A stretch of 14,429 nt of DNA from Lachnospiraceae bacterium UBA4631 (GTDB lineage: Bacteria > Bacillota > Clostridia > Lachnospirales > Lachnospiraceae), in the NCBI GenBank assembly GCA_002406015.1, contig DHMX01000010.1, positions 1 to 14,429 on the forward strand. The letters run 5' to 3'. The notes under the pieces are model-generated. The model was not told the origin of the DNA. It made no database searches and worked only from the letters and a program-made list of their open reading frames with translations. Below, one piece after another: positions 1-7,669 of the stretch (position 1 is its first letter; each line of letters begins with the position of its first letter). Both the position numbers and the translations under genes were made by a program.

Positions 1-48
1 GCTAAGCCGGTGGTTGTGATTGAAGACTTTTGTATGTTGTTCGCATAA
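1..48 (+). CDS. possible C-terminal end of an upstream gene
   Basis: Reading from base 1, 15 codons are open (ending in IEDFCMLFA) before a TAA at 46-48; the other two plus frames close by base 19. This is too short to assign a family and could be non-coding. If real, the gene converges with the minus-strand gene ending at 135. Confidence 0.25.
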   Translation, partial: AKPVVVIEDFCMLFA

Positions 49-73
49 ACAAAAACCAAAACAATAAATAAAA

Positions 74-103
74 AACAAGAGATTATATACATAATCTCTT
101 GTT
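74..103 (-). terminator. intrinsic terminator of the 77-residue orphan gene
   Basis: There is a perfect 13-bp stem (74-86 pairs with 91-103) around the loop ATAC. On the minus strand the stem is followed at once by a U-rich tract (complement of the A-rich bases 60-73), so it is oriented to end the minus-strand gene that stops at 135. To the right of the stem there is no comparable T run, so termination in the plus direction would be weaker. Confidence 0.85.
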
Positions 104-134
104 ATATGTAATCTTATCGAATGTAAGATATGTA

Positions 135-368
135 CTATGGTTGTAAAGGAGTCATCTTTAAGCCCTTATACATCTTTGTGTATAAGCTTTTCTCGTCCTG
201 ATACAGTACAAAACCACGAGCCCCATCTTTTACAATATAAGCATACTTATTTTTCTGCACATTCATATATAAAACTTCATCAACGTTTAATTCTTTTGCT
301 TTTGCTTTTGCAGTATAAACGTTCAATGGTTCAAGTTTATATTTTTTTACTGCTTCATCAACGGTCAT
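135..368 (-). CDS. small hypothetical protein, 77 aa
   Basis: I do not recognise a family. The protein is 77 residues, lysine-rich and basic, with no signal peptide, membrane segment or cysteine. Its predicted pattern is an N-terminal helix (TVDEAVKKYKLE) followed by a mixed alpha/beta part with a tyrosine-rich stretch (KNKYAYIVKDG). It is very likely a real gene: on the minus strand AGGAGGT lies about 7 bases before the ATG, a near-consensus promoter lies about 70 bases further up (448-476), and a strong terminator follows the stop (74-103). It is therefore a complete monocistronic unit, divergent from queH. A small cytosolic regulatory or nucleic-acid-binding protein is conceivable from its charge, but nothing in the sequence establishes this. 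Confidence 0.8.
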   Translation of the reverse strand: MTVDEAVKKYKLEPLNVYTAKAKAKELNVDEVLYMNVQKNKYAYIVKDGARGFVLYQDEKSLYTKMYKGLKMTPLQP

Positions 369-428
369 AGCTGTTACCTCCTATGAATTAGTTATTGTAA
401 ATCCAGTGCAAGTATCATGAAAATCCTC

Positions 429-457
429 TTGCCACTTCTTTGATATTAGTATATTGT
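429..457 (+). promoter_or_regulatory. weak candidate promoter for queH
   Basis: TTGCCA (429-434) and TATTGT (452-457) are 17 bases apart, overlapping the divergent promoter of the 77-aa gene. The match to consensus is mediocre. No better plus-strand promoter was found between 380 and 545, so this is a tentative call. Confidence 0.3.
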
Positions 458-476
458 ATATTATGAACAAAGTCAA
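448..476 (-). promoter_or_regulatory. sigma-A-type promoter of the 77-aa gene
   Basis: On the minus strand, -35 TTGACT (471-476) and -10 TATACT (448-453) are separated by exactly 17 bases, 5/6 matches in each box. The predicted start is near 441, giving a leader of about 70 bases. Nothing riboswitch-like is evident in that leader. Confidence 0.8.
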
Positions 477-544
477 TTGGCAAATATCAATAAAAGTATC
501 GAGTTTTGCCACACAAAACACAATATAAATTCGTTATATTCCAT

Positions 545-552
545 AAAGGAGA
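545..552 (+). promoter_or_regulatory. ribosome binding site that sets the queH start
   Basis: AAAGGAGA lies 7 bases before GTG at 560. The in-frame ATG at 506 has no comparable site and would add 18 residues (MPHKTQYKFVIFHKGDKK) upstream of this Shine-Dalgarno sequence, so the GTG is preferred. Confidence 0.75.
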
Positions 553-559
553 CAAAAAA

Positions 560-1213
560 GTGAAAAATAATGAAAATTTTCAACAAAAACTTGATAAAAA
601 AATAGAAGAAATCACAAAAACTCAGCAAGTGCCATCTTTATTACTCCACGTATGCTGTGCTCCTTGCAGTAGTTACGTGCTGGAATATTTATCAAATTTT
701 TTCAAAATTACATTGTTTTTTTATAATCCCAATATAGCACCAATTGAAGAATTTGACAAGCGGGTAAAAGAGCTGAAACGATTTGTGCAGAATTTCCCAA
801 CAAAATATCCGGTCACAGTCGAAGTGGGTGTTTATTGCCCGGAAGAATTTTTACAGCTTGCGAAGGGGCTGGAATCAGAGCCGGAAGGAGGCGGACGCTG
901 TTACCGATGTTATGAACAGCGGCTGCGTCAGACTGCAATTAAGTGTGAACAGGAGGGCTATGATTATTTTACGACAACATTGTCCATTAGTCCGTATAAG
1001 CGTGCAGACTGGTTAAATGAGATAGGAGAACGTCTGGCAGGGGAATATGGAATTGCCTATCTGGTATCGGATTTTAAAAAGAAGAACGGCTACAAGCGTT
1101 CCATAGAGCTGTCACAGGAATATCAGCTATATCGGCAGGATTATTGCGGCTGTATTTATTCCAAAGCGGAGCGGGATGAGCGGGTACGGCAGAAGCAGGA
1201 GGCTGAAAAATAG
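560..1213 (+). CDS. queH: epoxyqueuosine reductase QueH
   Basis: QueH (formerly DUF208) reduces epoxyqueuosine to queuosine in the wobble position of GUN-anticodon tRNAs, the last step of queuosine synthesis. It is the iron-sulfur alternative to cobalamin-dependent QueG. The 217-residue protein has the family hallmarks: HVCCAPC at residues 30-36 (Cys32, Cys33, Cys36), GRCYRCYEQRL with Cys114 and Cys117, a TTTLSISPYK segment, DFKKKNGYKRS, and YCGCIYS with Cys196 and Cys198. In this family conserved cysteines ligate a [4Fe-4S] cluster and a further metal. The length is normal once the GTG at 560 is used. The N-terminal 25 residues (KNNENFQQKLDKKIEEI) are a charged extension. No other queuosine gene is adjacent; the carA leader follows about 40 bases downstream. 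Confidence 0.93.
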   Translation: MKNNENFQQKLDKKIEEITKTQQVPSLLLHVCCAPCSSYVLEYLSNFFKITLFFYNPNIAPIEEFDKRVKELKRFVQNFPTKYPVTVEVGVYCPEEFLQLAKGLESEPEGGGRCYRCYEQRLRQTAIKCEQEGYDYFTTTLSISPYKRADWLNEIGERLAGEYGIAYLVSDFKKKNGYKRSIELSQEYQLYRQDYCGCIYSKAERDERVRQKQEAEK

Positions 1214-1253
1214 AGAAATGTCGCAGAGAATAAAAATAATGTTGAAAAGGGTC

Positions 1254-1282
1254 TTGAAATAAGTGGAGGCTTGTGTTAAACT
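1254..1282 (+). promoter_or_regulatory. candidate carA promoter
   Basis: TTGAAA (1254-1259), a 17-base spacer and TAAACT (1277-1282), preceded by TG at the extended -10 position (1274-1275). Start of transcription would be near 1289, leaving a leader of about 120 bases that contains the hairpin and T10 run. The -10 box is only 4/6, so this is moderate evidence. Confidence 0.5.
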
Positions 1283-1293
1283 TTTATCAATTT

Positions 1294-1373
1294 AAGGACT
1301 GCCAGGAAAAGATTAGGCCTATGGCTTTTACCGTAATATGTGAAGTGATAGGGCGGATTAGTCTTTTTTTTTT
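1294..1373 (+). terminator. hairpin plus T10 between queH and carA: terminator or carAB attenuator
   Basis: Ten consecutive T (1364-1373) follow an imperfect long hairpin. CCTAT (1318-1322) pairs with ATAGG (1348-1352), and an outer GACT (1297-1300) pairs with AGTC (1360-1363). A competing small helix, GCCA..GG (1301-1306) with CC..TGGC (1318-1325), would consume the 5' arm of the terminator. It may simply terminate queH, but the candidate promoter upstream and carA beginning only 37 bases after the T run suggest control of carAB by attenuation. No PyrR-type binding motif is recognisable. The sensed signal is unknown. Confidence 0.55.
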
Positions 1374-1410
1374 GGGAAAAACCGAAAAATCGAAAGGAAC
1401 AGGTGGAAAC

Positions 1411-2493
1411 ATGAAAGCTTTTCTTATTCTGGAAGATGGCACCGTATTTACCGGGAAAAGTGTTGGAGCAACCCGGGAAATTATTAGTGAAATCGTATTT
1501 AATACATCCATGACCGGCTATTTAGAAGTATTGACCGACCCCTCGTATGCAGGACAGGCAGTATGTATGACATATCCGTTGATTGGTAATTATGGTATTT
1601 GCATGGAGGATGCTGAGGCTGACCGTCCATGGCAATCTGGCTTTATCGTTCGTGAAATCGCAAAACTTCCTAGTAATTTCAGATGTGAAGGAACCCTTGA
1701 ACAGTATTTGGAAAAAAATAATATTACAGGTATTGAAGGTATTGATACCAGAGCGTTGACAAAGATTCTGCGGGAAAAAGGTACTATGAATGGTATGATT
1801 ACAACCGATGAGAATTATTCCTTGGAAGAGGTTCTGCCGCGGATACGGGCATTTAAAATCGGTCATGTGGTAGCAGAAGTAACCTGTAAGGAAAAGAAGG
1901 TATATCCGGCAGAGGGTACACAAGTGTATCGGGTTGCTATGATTGATTTGGGTGTGAAGAAGAATATTATTCGTTCCTTACAAAAGAGAGGCTGCGAGGT
2001 GACCTTATATCCGGCAGAGACTCCGGCAGAAGAGATTCTGGCAGAACAGCCGGACGGCATTATGCTGACAAACGGCCCTGGAGACCCGAAGAGCTGTACA
2101 CGTACAATTGAAGAAATTAAGAAATTATTTGCAACAGAAATTCCGATTTTTGCAATTTGTCTGGGACATCAGCTTCTGGCATTGGCAAATGGCGGTGATA
2201 CCGAGAAGATGAAATACGGACATCGAGGAGCAAATCATCCGGTTCGTTCCTTGAAAACAGGAAAGGTATATATATCAACACAGAATCATGGTTACATGGT
2301 AAAGGAAAGCTCTCTGGATCGGGAGGTTGCAGAAGTAAGCTATGTAAATGTAAATGATGGTACGGTAGAAGGTGTTCACTATCTGGGTAAGAATGTGCAG
2401 ACGGTACAATTCCATCCGGAGGCTTGTGCAGGTCCGTTGGACACAGATTTTCTGTTTGATGAGTTTATGAATATGATGGAGGTGTCAAAATAA
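1411..2493 (+). CDS. carA: carbamoyl-phosphate synthase small subunit CarA (glutaminase)
   Basis: CarA hydrolyses glutamine and channels ammonia to CarB for carbamoyl phosphate synthesis (pyrimidine and arginine pathways), in the cytosol. The N-terminal CPSase small-chain domain carries the signature NTSMTGYLEVLTDPSYAGQ. The C-terminal class I glutamine amidotransferase domain has the nucleophile Cys250 in AICLGHQ and the His335/Glu337 pair in QFHPEA, so the triad is intact. From ATG 1411 the protein is 360 residues, the usual length, and begins MKAFLILEDGTVFTG as relatives do, with AGGTGG 4 bases upstream. The frame stays open back to a GTG at 1273, but that would add 46 residues encoded by the leader hairpin and T10 run, so I reject it. 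carA overlaps carB by one base (TAATG). Confidence 0.96.
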   Translation: MKAFLILEDGTVFTGKSVGATREIISEIVFNTSMTGYLEVLTDPSYAGQAVCMTYPLIGNYGICMEDAEADRPWQSGFIVREIAKLPSNFRCEGTLEQYLEKNNITGIEGIDTRALTKILREKGTMNGMITTDENYSLEEVLPRIRAFKIGHVVAEVTCKEKKVYPAEGTQVYRVAMIDLGVKKNIIRSLQKRGCEVTLYPAETPAEEILAEQPDGIMLTNGPGDPKSCTRTIEEIKKLFATEIPIFAICLGHQLLALANGGDTEKMKYGHRGANHPVRSLKTGKVYISTQNHGYMVKESSLDREVAEVSYVNVNDGTVEGVHYLGKNVQTVQFHPEACAGPLDTDFLFDEFMNMMEVSK

Positions 2494-5400
2494 TGCCAAA
2501 GATTGCGAGTATAAAAAAAGTTGTCGTAATTGGTTCGGGACCAATTGTAATCGGACAGGCTGCCGAATTTGACTATGCCGGTACACAGGCTTGTCGCTCA
2601 TTACGGGAAGAAGGCATCTGTGTAGTTTTGATTAATTCAAATCCGGCAACCATTATGACGGATAAAGATATTGCAGATAAGGTATATATTGAGCCTTTAA
2701 CACCGGATGTTGTAAAAAAAGTAATTATGAAGGAAAAGCCGGATAGTGTTCTGCCGACCTTGGGCGGACAGGCAGCTTTGAATATTGCCATGGAATTAGA
2801 GGAGTCCGGATTCCTGAAAGAACATAATGTAAGATTGATTGGTACAACTGCACAGACAATTAAAAAGGCAGAGGACCGGGATGAATTTAAGAAGACCATG
2901 GAGAAGATTCATGAGCCATGTGCTCCTTCCCAGGTGGTAACAACGGTTGAGGATGGTTTGGAATTTGTAAAGACCATTGGTTATCCGGCAGTATTAAGAC
3001 CGGCATATACACTGGGAGGCTCCGGCGGCGGTATTGCGGCAAATGAAGAGGAATTTGTTGATATTCTGGAGAACGGACTTCGTTTATCCAGAGTAGGACA
3101 GGTTCTGGTAGAACGCTGCATTGCCGGTTGGAAGGAAATTGAGTACGAGGTTATGCGGGATGCGAACGGCACCTGCATCACCATTTGTAATATGGAAAAT
3201 CTGGACCCGGTAGGCGTGCATACCGGTGACAGTATCGTTGTGGCACCGTCACAGACCCTTGCAGATAAGGAGCATCAGATGCTTCGGAGTGCAGCCTTAA
3301 ATATTATCAGCGAGCTGGATATAAAGGGCGGTTGTAATGTGCAGTTTGCGTTGAATCCGGATTCCTTTGAATACTGTGTAATTGAAGTAAATCCGCGTGT
3401 AAGCCGTTCTTCTGCATTGGCATCAAAGGCAACCGGTTATCCGATTGCGAAGGTAGCAGCAAAGATTGCATTGGGATATAATCTGGATGAGATTAAGAAT
3501 GCGGTAACAGGAAAGACCTATGCCAGCTTCGAGCCGACCTTGGATTATGTAGTTGTCAAGATTCCGAGACTGCCGTTTGATAAATTTATAAAGGCTAAGC
3601 GGACTTTGACTACACAAATGAAGGCAACCGGTGAGGTTATGAGTATTTGCACTAATTTTGAAGGTGCATTGATGAAAGCCCTGCGTTCTCTGGAGCAGCA
3701 TGTAGACAGTTTGATTTATCTTGACTATGACAAGCGTCCGTTAGAGGAGATTCATGAGCGGCTTTATAAGGTGGATGACCGCCGTATTTTCGTGATTGCG
3801 GAAGCAATCCGGAGAGGAATTTCATTGGGAGAAATTCATGCAATTACCAAGGTAGACATCTGGTTCCTGGATAAGATTGCGAATCTTGTAAAAATGGAAA
3901 AGCGGTTAAAGGATGCTGAGGTAATTGACGAAGAACTGATGCGGGAAGCAAAGCGTATGGAATTTCCGGATAAGGTTATCGCACAAATCATTGGAAAGAC
4001 CGAAAGTGAAATCAAAGAGCTGCGGTATCAGATGGGAATCCATGCCGCTTATAAGATTGTAGATACGTGTGCGGCTGAGTTTGAGGCAACGACTCCGTAT
4101 TATTATTCCTGCTATGACGGCATAAATGAAGTAGAAGAAGACCATACAAAGAAGAAGATTATGGTTCTTGGCTCCGGTCCGATTCGAATCGGACAGGGAA
4201 TTGAATTTGATTTCTGCTCCGTACATGCAACATGGGCGTTAAAAGCACAAGGCTATGAGACTATTATTGTAAATAATAATCCGGAAACCGTAAGTACGGA
4301 CTTCGACATTGCGGATAAGCTGTATTTTGAACCGTTGACACCGGAGGATGTGGAATCCATTGTAAATCTGGAGAAGCCGGACGGTGCGGTTGTGCAGTTT
4401 GGCGGACAGACCGCAATTAAGCTGACCGAAGCACTTTTGAAAATGGGTGTTAACATTTTAGGAACCAGTGCAGAAAATGTAGATGCGGCAGAAGACCGTG
4501 AGCTGTTTGATGAGATTCTGGAAGAATGCTGTATCCCAAGACCGGCGGGTAAAACCGTATTTACGTGTGAAGAAGCACTGGAGGCAGCACATGAGCTTGG
4601 TTATCCGGTATTGGTTCGTCCGTCCTATGTATTAGGCGGTGCAGGTATGCAGATTGCAATTGCCGATAAGGATATTATCGAATTTATGGATGTCATTAAC
4701 CGTAACGTGCAGGAGCATCCGATTCTGGTTGATAAATACCTTATGGGTAAAGAGGTAGAGGTTGATGCGGTCTGTGACGGAGAAGATATTGTGATTCCGG
4801 GTATCATGGAGCATGTGGAACGGGCAGGTATTCATTCGGGAGACAGTATTTCTGTATATCCTGCTGGATTGCCGGATAAGATTAAACGCGTCATTACGGA
4901 ATATACCAGAAAGCTTGCAAAGAGCTTGCATGTAATCGGCTTGATTAATATTCAGTTTATCGTATATCAGGACGAGGTATATGTTATTGAGGTAAATCCA
5001 AGGTCCTCACGTACCGTACCATATATTAGTAAGGTAACGGGTATACCGATTGTAGACTTGGCATCGCGTGTAATTACGGGAGCAAAGCTAAAGGATTTGG
5101 GATATACACCGGGCTTACAGCCGGAATCCGAATACTATGCGATTAAAATGCCGGTATTCTCGTTTGAGAAGTTAAGAGGAGCGGAAATCAGTCTTGGACC
5201 TGAAATGAAATCAACCGGTGAGTGTCTGGGAATTTCTAAGGACTTTAATGAAGCATTGTATAAGGCGTTTTTGGGAGCCGGAGTTCGGTTGCCGAAGCAT
5301 AAGAAGATGATTCTGACCGTAAAGGATTCGGATAAGTTAGATGCGATTGAAATCGGAAAACGATTTGCCGCACTGGGATATGAGATTCATTCCACCAAGA

Positions 5401-5705
5401 GTACAGCAAGAGTGCTGAATGAGCATGGAGTTCCTGCACAGGTAATTAATAAGGTGGAGGAGCCTTCACCGAATCTGCTGGACTTAATTTTAAGCCATGA
5501 GATTGATTTAATTATCGATACACCGTCACAGGGAGTTGAACATAGTAAGGATGGATTTATTATCCGCCGTCATGCAATTGAAACCGGTGTGTATTGCTTA
5601 ACGAGTCTGGACACGGCAGATGCATTGCTTACCAGCTTAGAGGCAAATGAGCAGGATTTGACCGTTATTGATATTGGAGAAATTAAATCCGTAGAAGAGC
5701 AATAG
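2493..5705 (+). CDS. carB: carbamoyl-phosphate synthase large subunit CarB
   Basis: CarB makes carbamoyl phosphate from bicarbonate, two ATP and the ammonia delivered by CarA. At 1070 residues it is full length. The two homologous halves are clear: VVVIGSGPIVIGQAAEFDYAG near residues 10-30 and IMVLGSGPIRIGQGIEFDF near 556-574, each followed by a pre-ATP-grasp motif (NSNPATIMTD; NNNPETVSTD) and an ATP-grasp domain (YTLGGSGGG; YVLGGAGMQ; EVNPRVSRSSAL; EVNPRSSRTVPY). An oligomerisation region lies between about 400 and 550. The C-terminal MGS-like allosteric domain runs from about 938 and contains STKSTA (967-972) and INKVEE. At 1009-1012 it reads DTPS where E. coli CarB has NTTS in its UMP site. 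GGAGGT lies 9 bases before the ATG, and the start overlaps the carA stop, so translation is probably coupled. Confidence 0.97.
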   Translation: MPKIASIKKVVVIGSGPIVIGQAAEFDYAGTQACRSLREEGICVVLINSNPATIMTDKDIADKVYIEPLTPDVVKKVIMKEKPDSVLPTLGGQAALNIAMELEESGFLKEHNVRLIGTTAQTIKKAEDRDEFKKTMEKIHEPCAPSQVVTTVEDGLEFVKTIGYPAVLRPAYTLGGSGGGIAANEEEFVDILENGLRLSRVGQVLVERCIAGWKEIEYEVMRDANGTCITICNMENLDPVGVHTGDSIVVAPSQTLADKEHQMLRSAALNIISELDIKGGCNVQFALNPDSFEYCVIEVNPRVSRSSALASKATGYPIAKVAAKIALGYNLDEIKNAVTGKTYASFEPTLDYVVVKIPRLPFDKFIKAKRTLTTQMKATGEVMSICTNFEGALMKALRSLEQHVDSLIYLDYDKRPLEEIHERLYKVDDRRIFVIAEAIRRGISLGEIHAITKVDIWFLDKIANLVKMEKRLKDAEVIDEELMREAKRMEFPDKVIAQIIGKTESEIKELRYQMGIHAAYKIVDTCAAEFEATTPYYYSCYDGINEVEEDHTKKKIMVLGSGPIRIGQGIEFDFCSVHATWALKAQGYETIIVNNNPETVSTDFDIADKLYFEPLTPEDVESIVNLEKPDGAVVQFGGQTAIKLTEALLKMGVNILGTSAENVDAAEDRELFDEILEECCIPRPAGKTVFTCEEALEAAHELGYPVLVRPSYVLGGAGMQIAIADKDIIEFMDVINRNVQEHPILVDKYLMGKEVEVDAVCDGEDIVIPGIMEHVERAGIHSGDSISVYPAGLPDKIKRVITEYTRKLAKSLHVIGLINIQFIVYQDEVYVIEVNPRSSRTVPYISKVTGIPIVDLASRVITGAKLKDLGYTPGLQPESEYYAIKMPVFSFEKLRGAEISLGPEMKSTGECLGISKDFNEALYKAFLGAGVRLPKHKKMILTVKDSDKLDAIEIGKRFAALGYEIHSTKSTARVLNEHGVPAQVINKVEEPSPNLLDLILSHEIDLIIDTPSQGVEHSKDGFIIRRHAIETGVYCLTSLDTADALLTSLEANEQDLTVIDIGEIKSVEEQ

Positions 5706-5707
5706 GT

Positions 5708-6652
5708 ATGTGGTATAATAATCTGAGTGATTATCTGAAAATAACATACGGAAGAAAGTTATATAAGATAGCCCTGGATGCCGGAAGGACCTGTCCCAAT
5801 CGGGATGGGACCTGCGGCAGTCGGGGCTGTATCTTTTGCAGCGGAGCCGGCTCCGGGGAATTTGCAGCGAACCGCAGTCTTACCATAAAAGAGCAGCTGG
5901 TAATGGCAAAGGAGCGTGTCAGCCGGAAGCTTCCGAAGGAGAAATATGGATATATTGCATACTTTCAGGCGTTTACCAATACTTACGGTACGGTAGAAGA
6001 ACTGGAACCCATGTTTCGACAGGCAGCAGAGGATTCGGAGGTTTATCTGCTGTCAATAGCAACCAGACCGGATTGCTTAGATGTGGATATGCTGAAGCTC
6101 CTAGAACGAATCAATCAGCAAAAACCGGTATGGATAGAGTTGGGCTTGCAGACGATTCATCCGCAAACGGCAGCTTATATCCGACGCGGCTATGACCTGC
6201 ATACCTATGATGAAGCTGTTTCCGAGTTAAAGAAACGGAAGCTGGATGTGATAACCCATGTTATTTTAGGGCTTCCGGGAGAATCGGTTGAACAAATGCT
6301 GGAAACCGTTTCCTATGTAGGAAATACAGGCACGCAGGGGATTAAATTACAACTGCTTCATGTTCTGGAGGGAACGGACTTGGCAGAGGAATACCGAAAG
6401 GAAAAGTTCACAACGCTTACGTTAGAAGAATATATTGATATTCTGGAAGCGTGTATCCGGCATCTGCCGAAAGAAATGGTGATTCATCGTATAACAGGAG
6501 ATGGGGATAAGCGAACACTGATAGCACCGGAATGGAGCGGAAACAAACGGATGGTAATGAATACCATCCGCAAGGAATTTGTAAAACGAAATGTAATGCA
6601 AGGCAGCAATCGGCAGGTGCCGGCGGATGTTACAGAAGCTAAGCAGTTATAA
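5708..6652 (+). CDS. mnmL: radical SAM protein, YtqA/MnmL (TIGR01212-like) family
   Basis: This 314-residue protein is a radical SAM enzyme of the YhcC/YtqA family. The signature is CPNRDG..GCIFC, with cluster cysteines Cys29, Cys41 and Cys44, the family's long first spacing. YFQAFTNTYG, ATRPDCL, ELGLQTIH and THVILGLPGE are further family blocks. In Bacillus subtilis YtqA (MnmL) has been linked to converting the cmnm5U side chain of tRNA wobble uridine towards nm5U, with the methyltransferase MnmM (YtqB) finishing mnm5U. Transfer of that role here is inference, and no mnmM-like gene is in the window. The ATG lies 2 bases after the carB stop and has only a weak ribosome site, so it is probably translated by coupling with carB. 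The stop overlaps that of the convergent amidohydrolase gene. Confidence 0.82.
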   Translation: MWYNNLSDYLKITYGRKLYKIALDAGRTCPNRDGTCGSRGCIFCSGAGSGEFAANRSLTIKEQLVMAKERVSRKLPKEKYGYIAYFQAFTNTYGTVEELEPMFRQAAEDSEVYLLSIATRPDCLDVDMLKLLERINQQKPVWIELGLQTIHPQTAAYIRRGYDLHTYDEAVSELKKRKLDVITHVILGLPGESVEQMLETVSYVGNTGTQGIKLQLLHVLEGTDLAEEYRKEKFTTLTLEEYIDILEACIRHLPKEMVIHRITGDGDKRTLIAPEWSGNKRMVMNTIRKEFVKRNVMQGSNRQVPADVTEAKQL

Positions 6653-7459
6653 GCCAAGGAGTCTGGCGGCATTGCCACCTAAAATGGCAGCCTCCTCTGC
6701 GGGGGCAAGACCGAGTTCCCGAAGTGCCTGAATATCATGTGCCTGGTCATTCCATGGGGAATCCGTAGCAAATAAAATACGATTGGCACCATGGTTTTGA
6801 ATGATGCGGAGCAGTTGTTCACTGGAGATGAACCCAAAGGTATAAGCAAGGTCAAAATAAACAGGCTTACCGACTAAGAGTTCTTCAACAGCATCCCACT
6901 GCTTCCAGCCACCGGTGTGTGCCAATATAATTTTTGCGTGTTCCGGATGGTTTGCGTGCTGTTTTACATAGGTCAACATCTGGATTGCTTCATCCGGAGG
7001 ACAGTGAACCTCGGACGGAAGCCCTACATCAATACCGGCATGAATCGTAACGATGAGTCCGAGATTGACGGCTTGCGTAATGATTTCCAAATACCGCGGG
7101 TCATTTATGTGGACACGTTGATAATCCGGGTGCAGCTTGATGCCGGATAATCCTAAATCACGGATAAAGGATAGGCACTGTGGAATATCTTCGTTGTCAG
7201 GATGAATCCCGCCAAAGGACAGAATGGAATCATGTCCGTTGATGGATGCAGCATAATGATTGACGGATTGAAATTGCGAAGGCTTTGTTACAACCGGTAA
7301 AATAACAGAATAATCCACACCGGCTTTCTGCATGGAAGCCTTTAATCCGGTCAGGGTTCCGTCACTGTGAGCTTTGATATTGGCAGCAGTTGCCAGCTTT
7401 TCTATCGTTCTTTGTGCAATTGCTTCCGGGAAAATGTGTGTATGAAAATCAATAATCAT
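6647..7459 (-). CDS. amidohydrolase-2 family metal-dependent hydrolase
   Basis: This is a 270-residue TIM-barrel hydrolase of the amidohydrolase-related (COG2159-like) type. It shows the N-terminal metal site HTH (His6, His8, in IIDFHTHIFPEA), a GIKLHPDYQ strand, HAG and AHTGGW blocks with further candidate metal-binding histidines, and the C-terminal acid in LFATDSPW. Relatives include decarboxylases and hydrolases of varied substrates; the substrate cannot be told from sequence. No signal peptide is visible, so it is cytosolic. GAGGAT lies about 7 bases before the ATG, and a near-consensus promoter lies upstream (7525-7553). The gene is monocistronic and converges on the mnmL-like gene, sharing 6 bases at the 3' ends. 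No terminator is visible at its end. Confidence 0.88.
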   Translation of the reverse strand: MIIDFHTHIFPEAIAQRTIEKLATAANIKAHSDGTLTGLKASMQKAGVDYSVILPVVTKPSQFQSVNHYAASINGHDSILSFGGIHPDNEDIPQCLSFIRDLGLSGIKLHPDYQRVHINDPRYLEIITQAVNLGLIVTIHAGIDVGLPSEVHCPPDEAIQMLTYVKQHANHPEHAKIILAHTGGWKQWDAVEELLVGKPVYFDLAYTFGFISSEQLLRIIQNHGANRILFATDSPWNDQAHDIQALRELGLAPAEEAAILGGNAARLLGL

Positions 7460-7524
7460 AAATTATCCTCGATTCTGCCTTGATTGGTCTGTTGTTTTTG
7501 TTTGTAGCTGTTATTTTTATAGCT

Positions 7525-7553
7525 ATTATAATGAAACAATCAGAAATCATCAA
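7525..7553 (-). promoter_or_regulatory. promoter of the amidohydrolase gene
   Basis: On the minus strand, TTGATG (7548-7553), a 17-base spacer and a perfect TATAAT (7525-7530). The predicted leader is about 60 bases. The -10 box sits in the palindrome ATTATAAT, so a TATAAT also reads on the plus strand, but without a well-spaced -35. Confidence 0.8.
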
Positions 7554-7669
7554 TCCTTAATTTTTGGTAAATTATAACAAATACAGATAGAAATATGATT
7601 GCAGAAAGGCATTGTGCATAAAATAAGTTGTGCAAATCGTCAAACTGCTTAAAATGTGTAAAAAGGGCA

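Noticed and set aside
506..559. Longer queH beginning at ATG 506
   Set aside because: It has no ribosome site, and the added 18 residues lie upstream of a good Shine-Dalgarno sequence for GTG 560.
1284..1373. PyrR-binding attenuator upstream of carA
   Set aside because: I could not find the conserved PyrR-loop pattern (UCCNGNGAGG-like), so only an unspecified attenuator is suggested.
1522..1923. 133-codon open frame antisense to carA
   Set aside because: Opposite conserved carA coding sequence, with no family resemblance or promoter.
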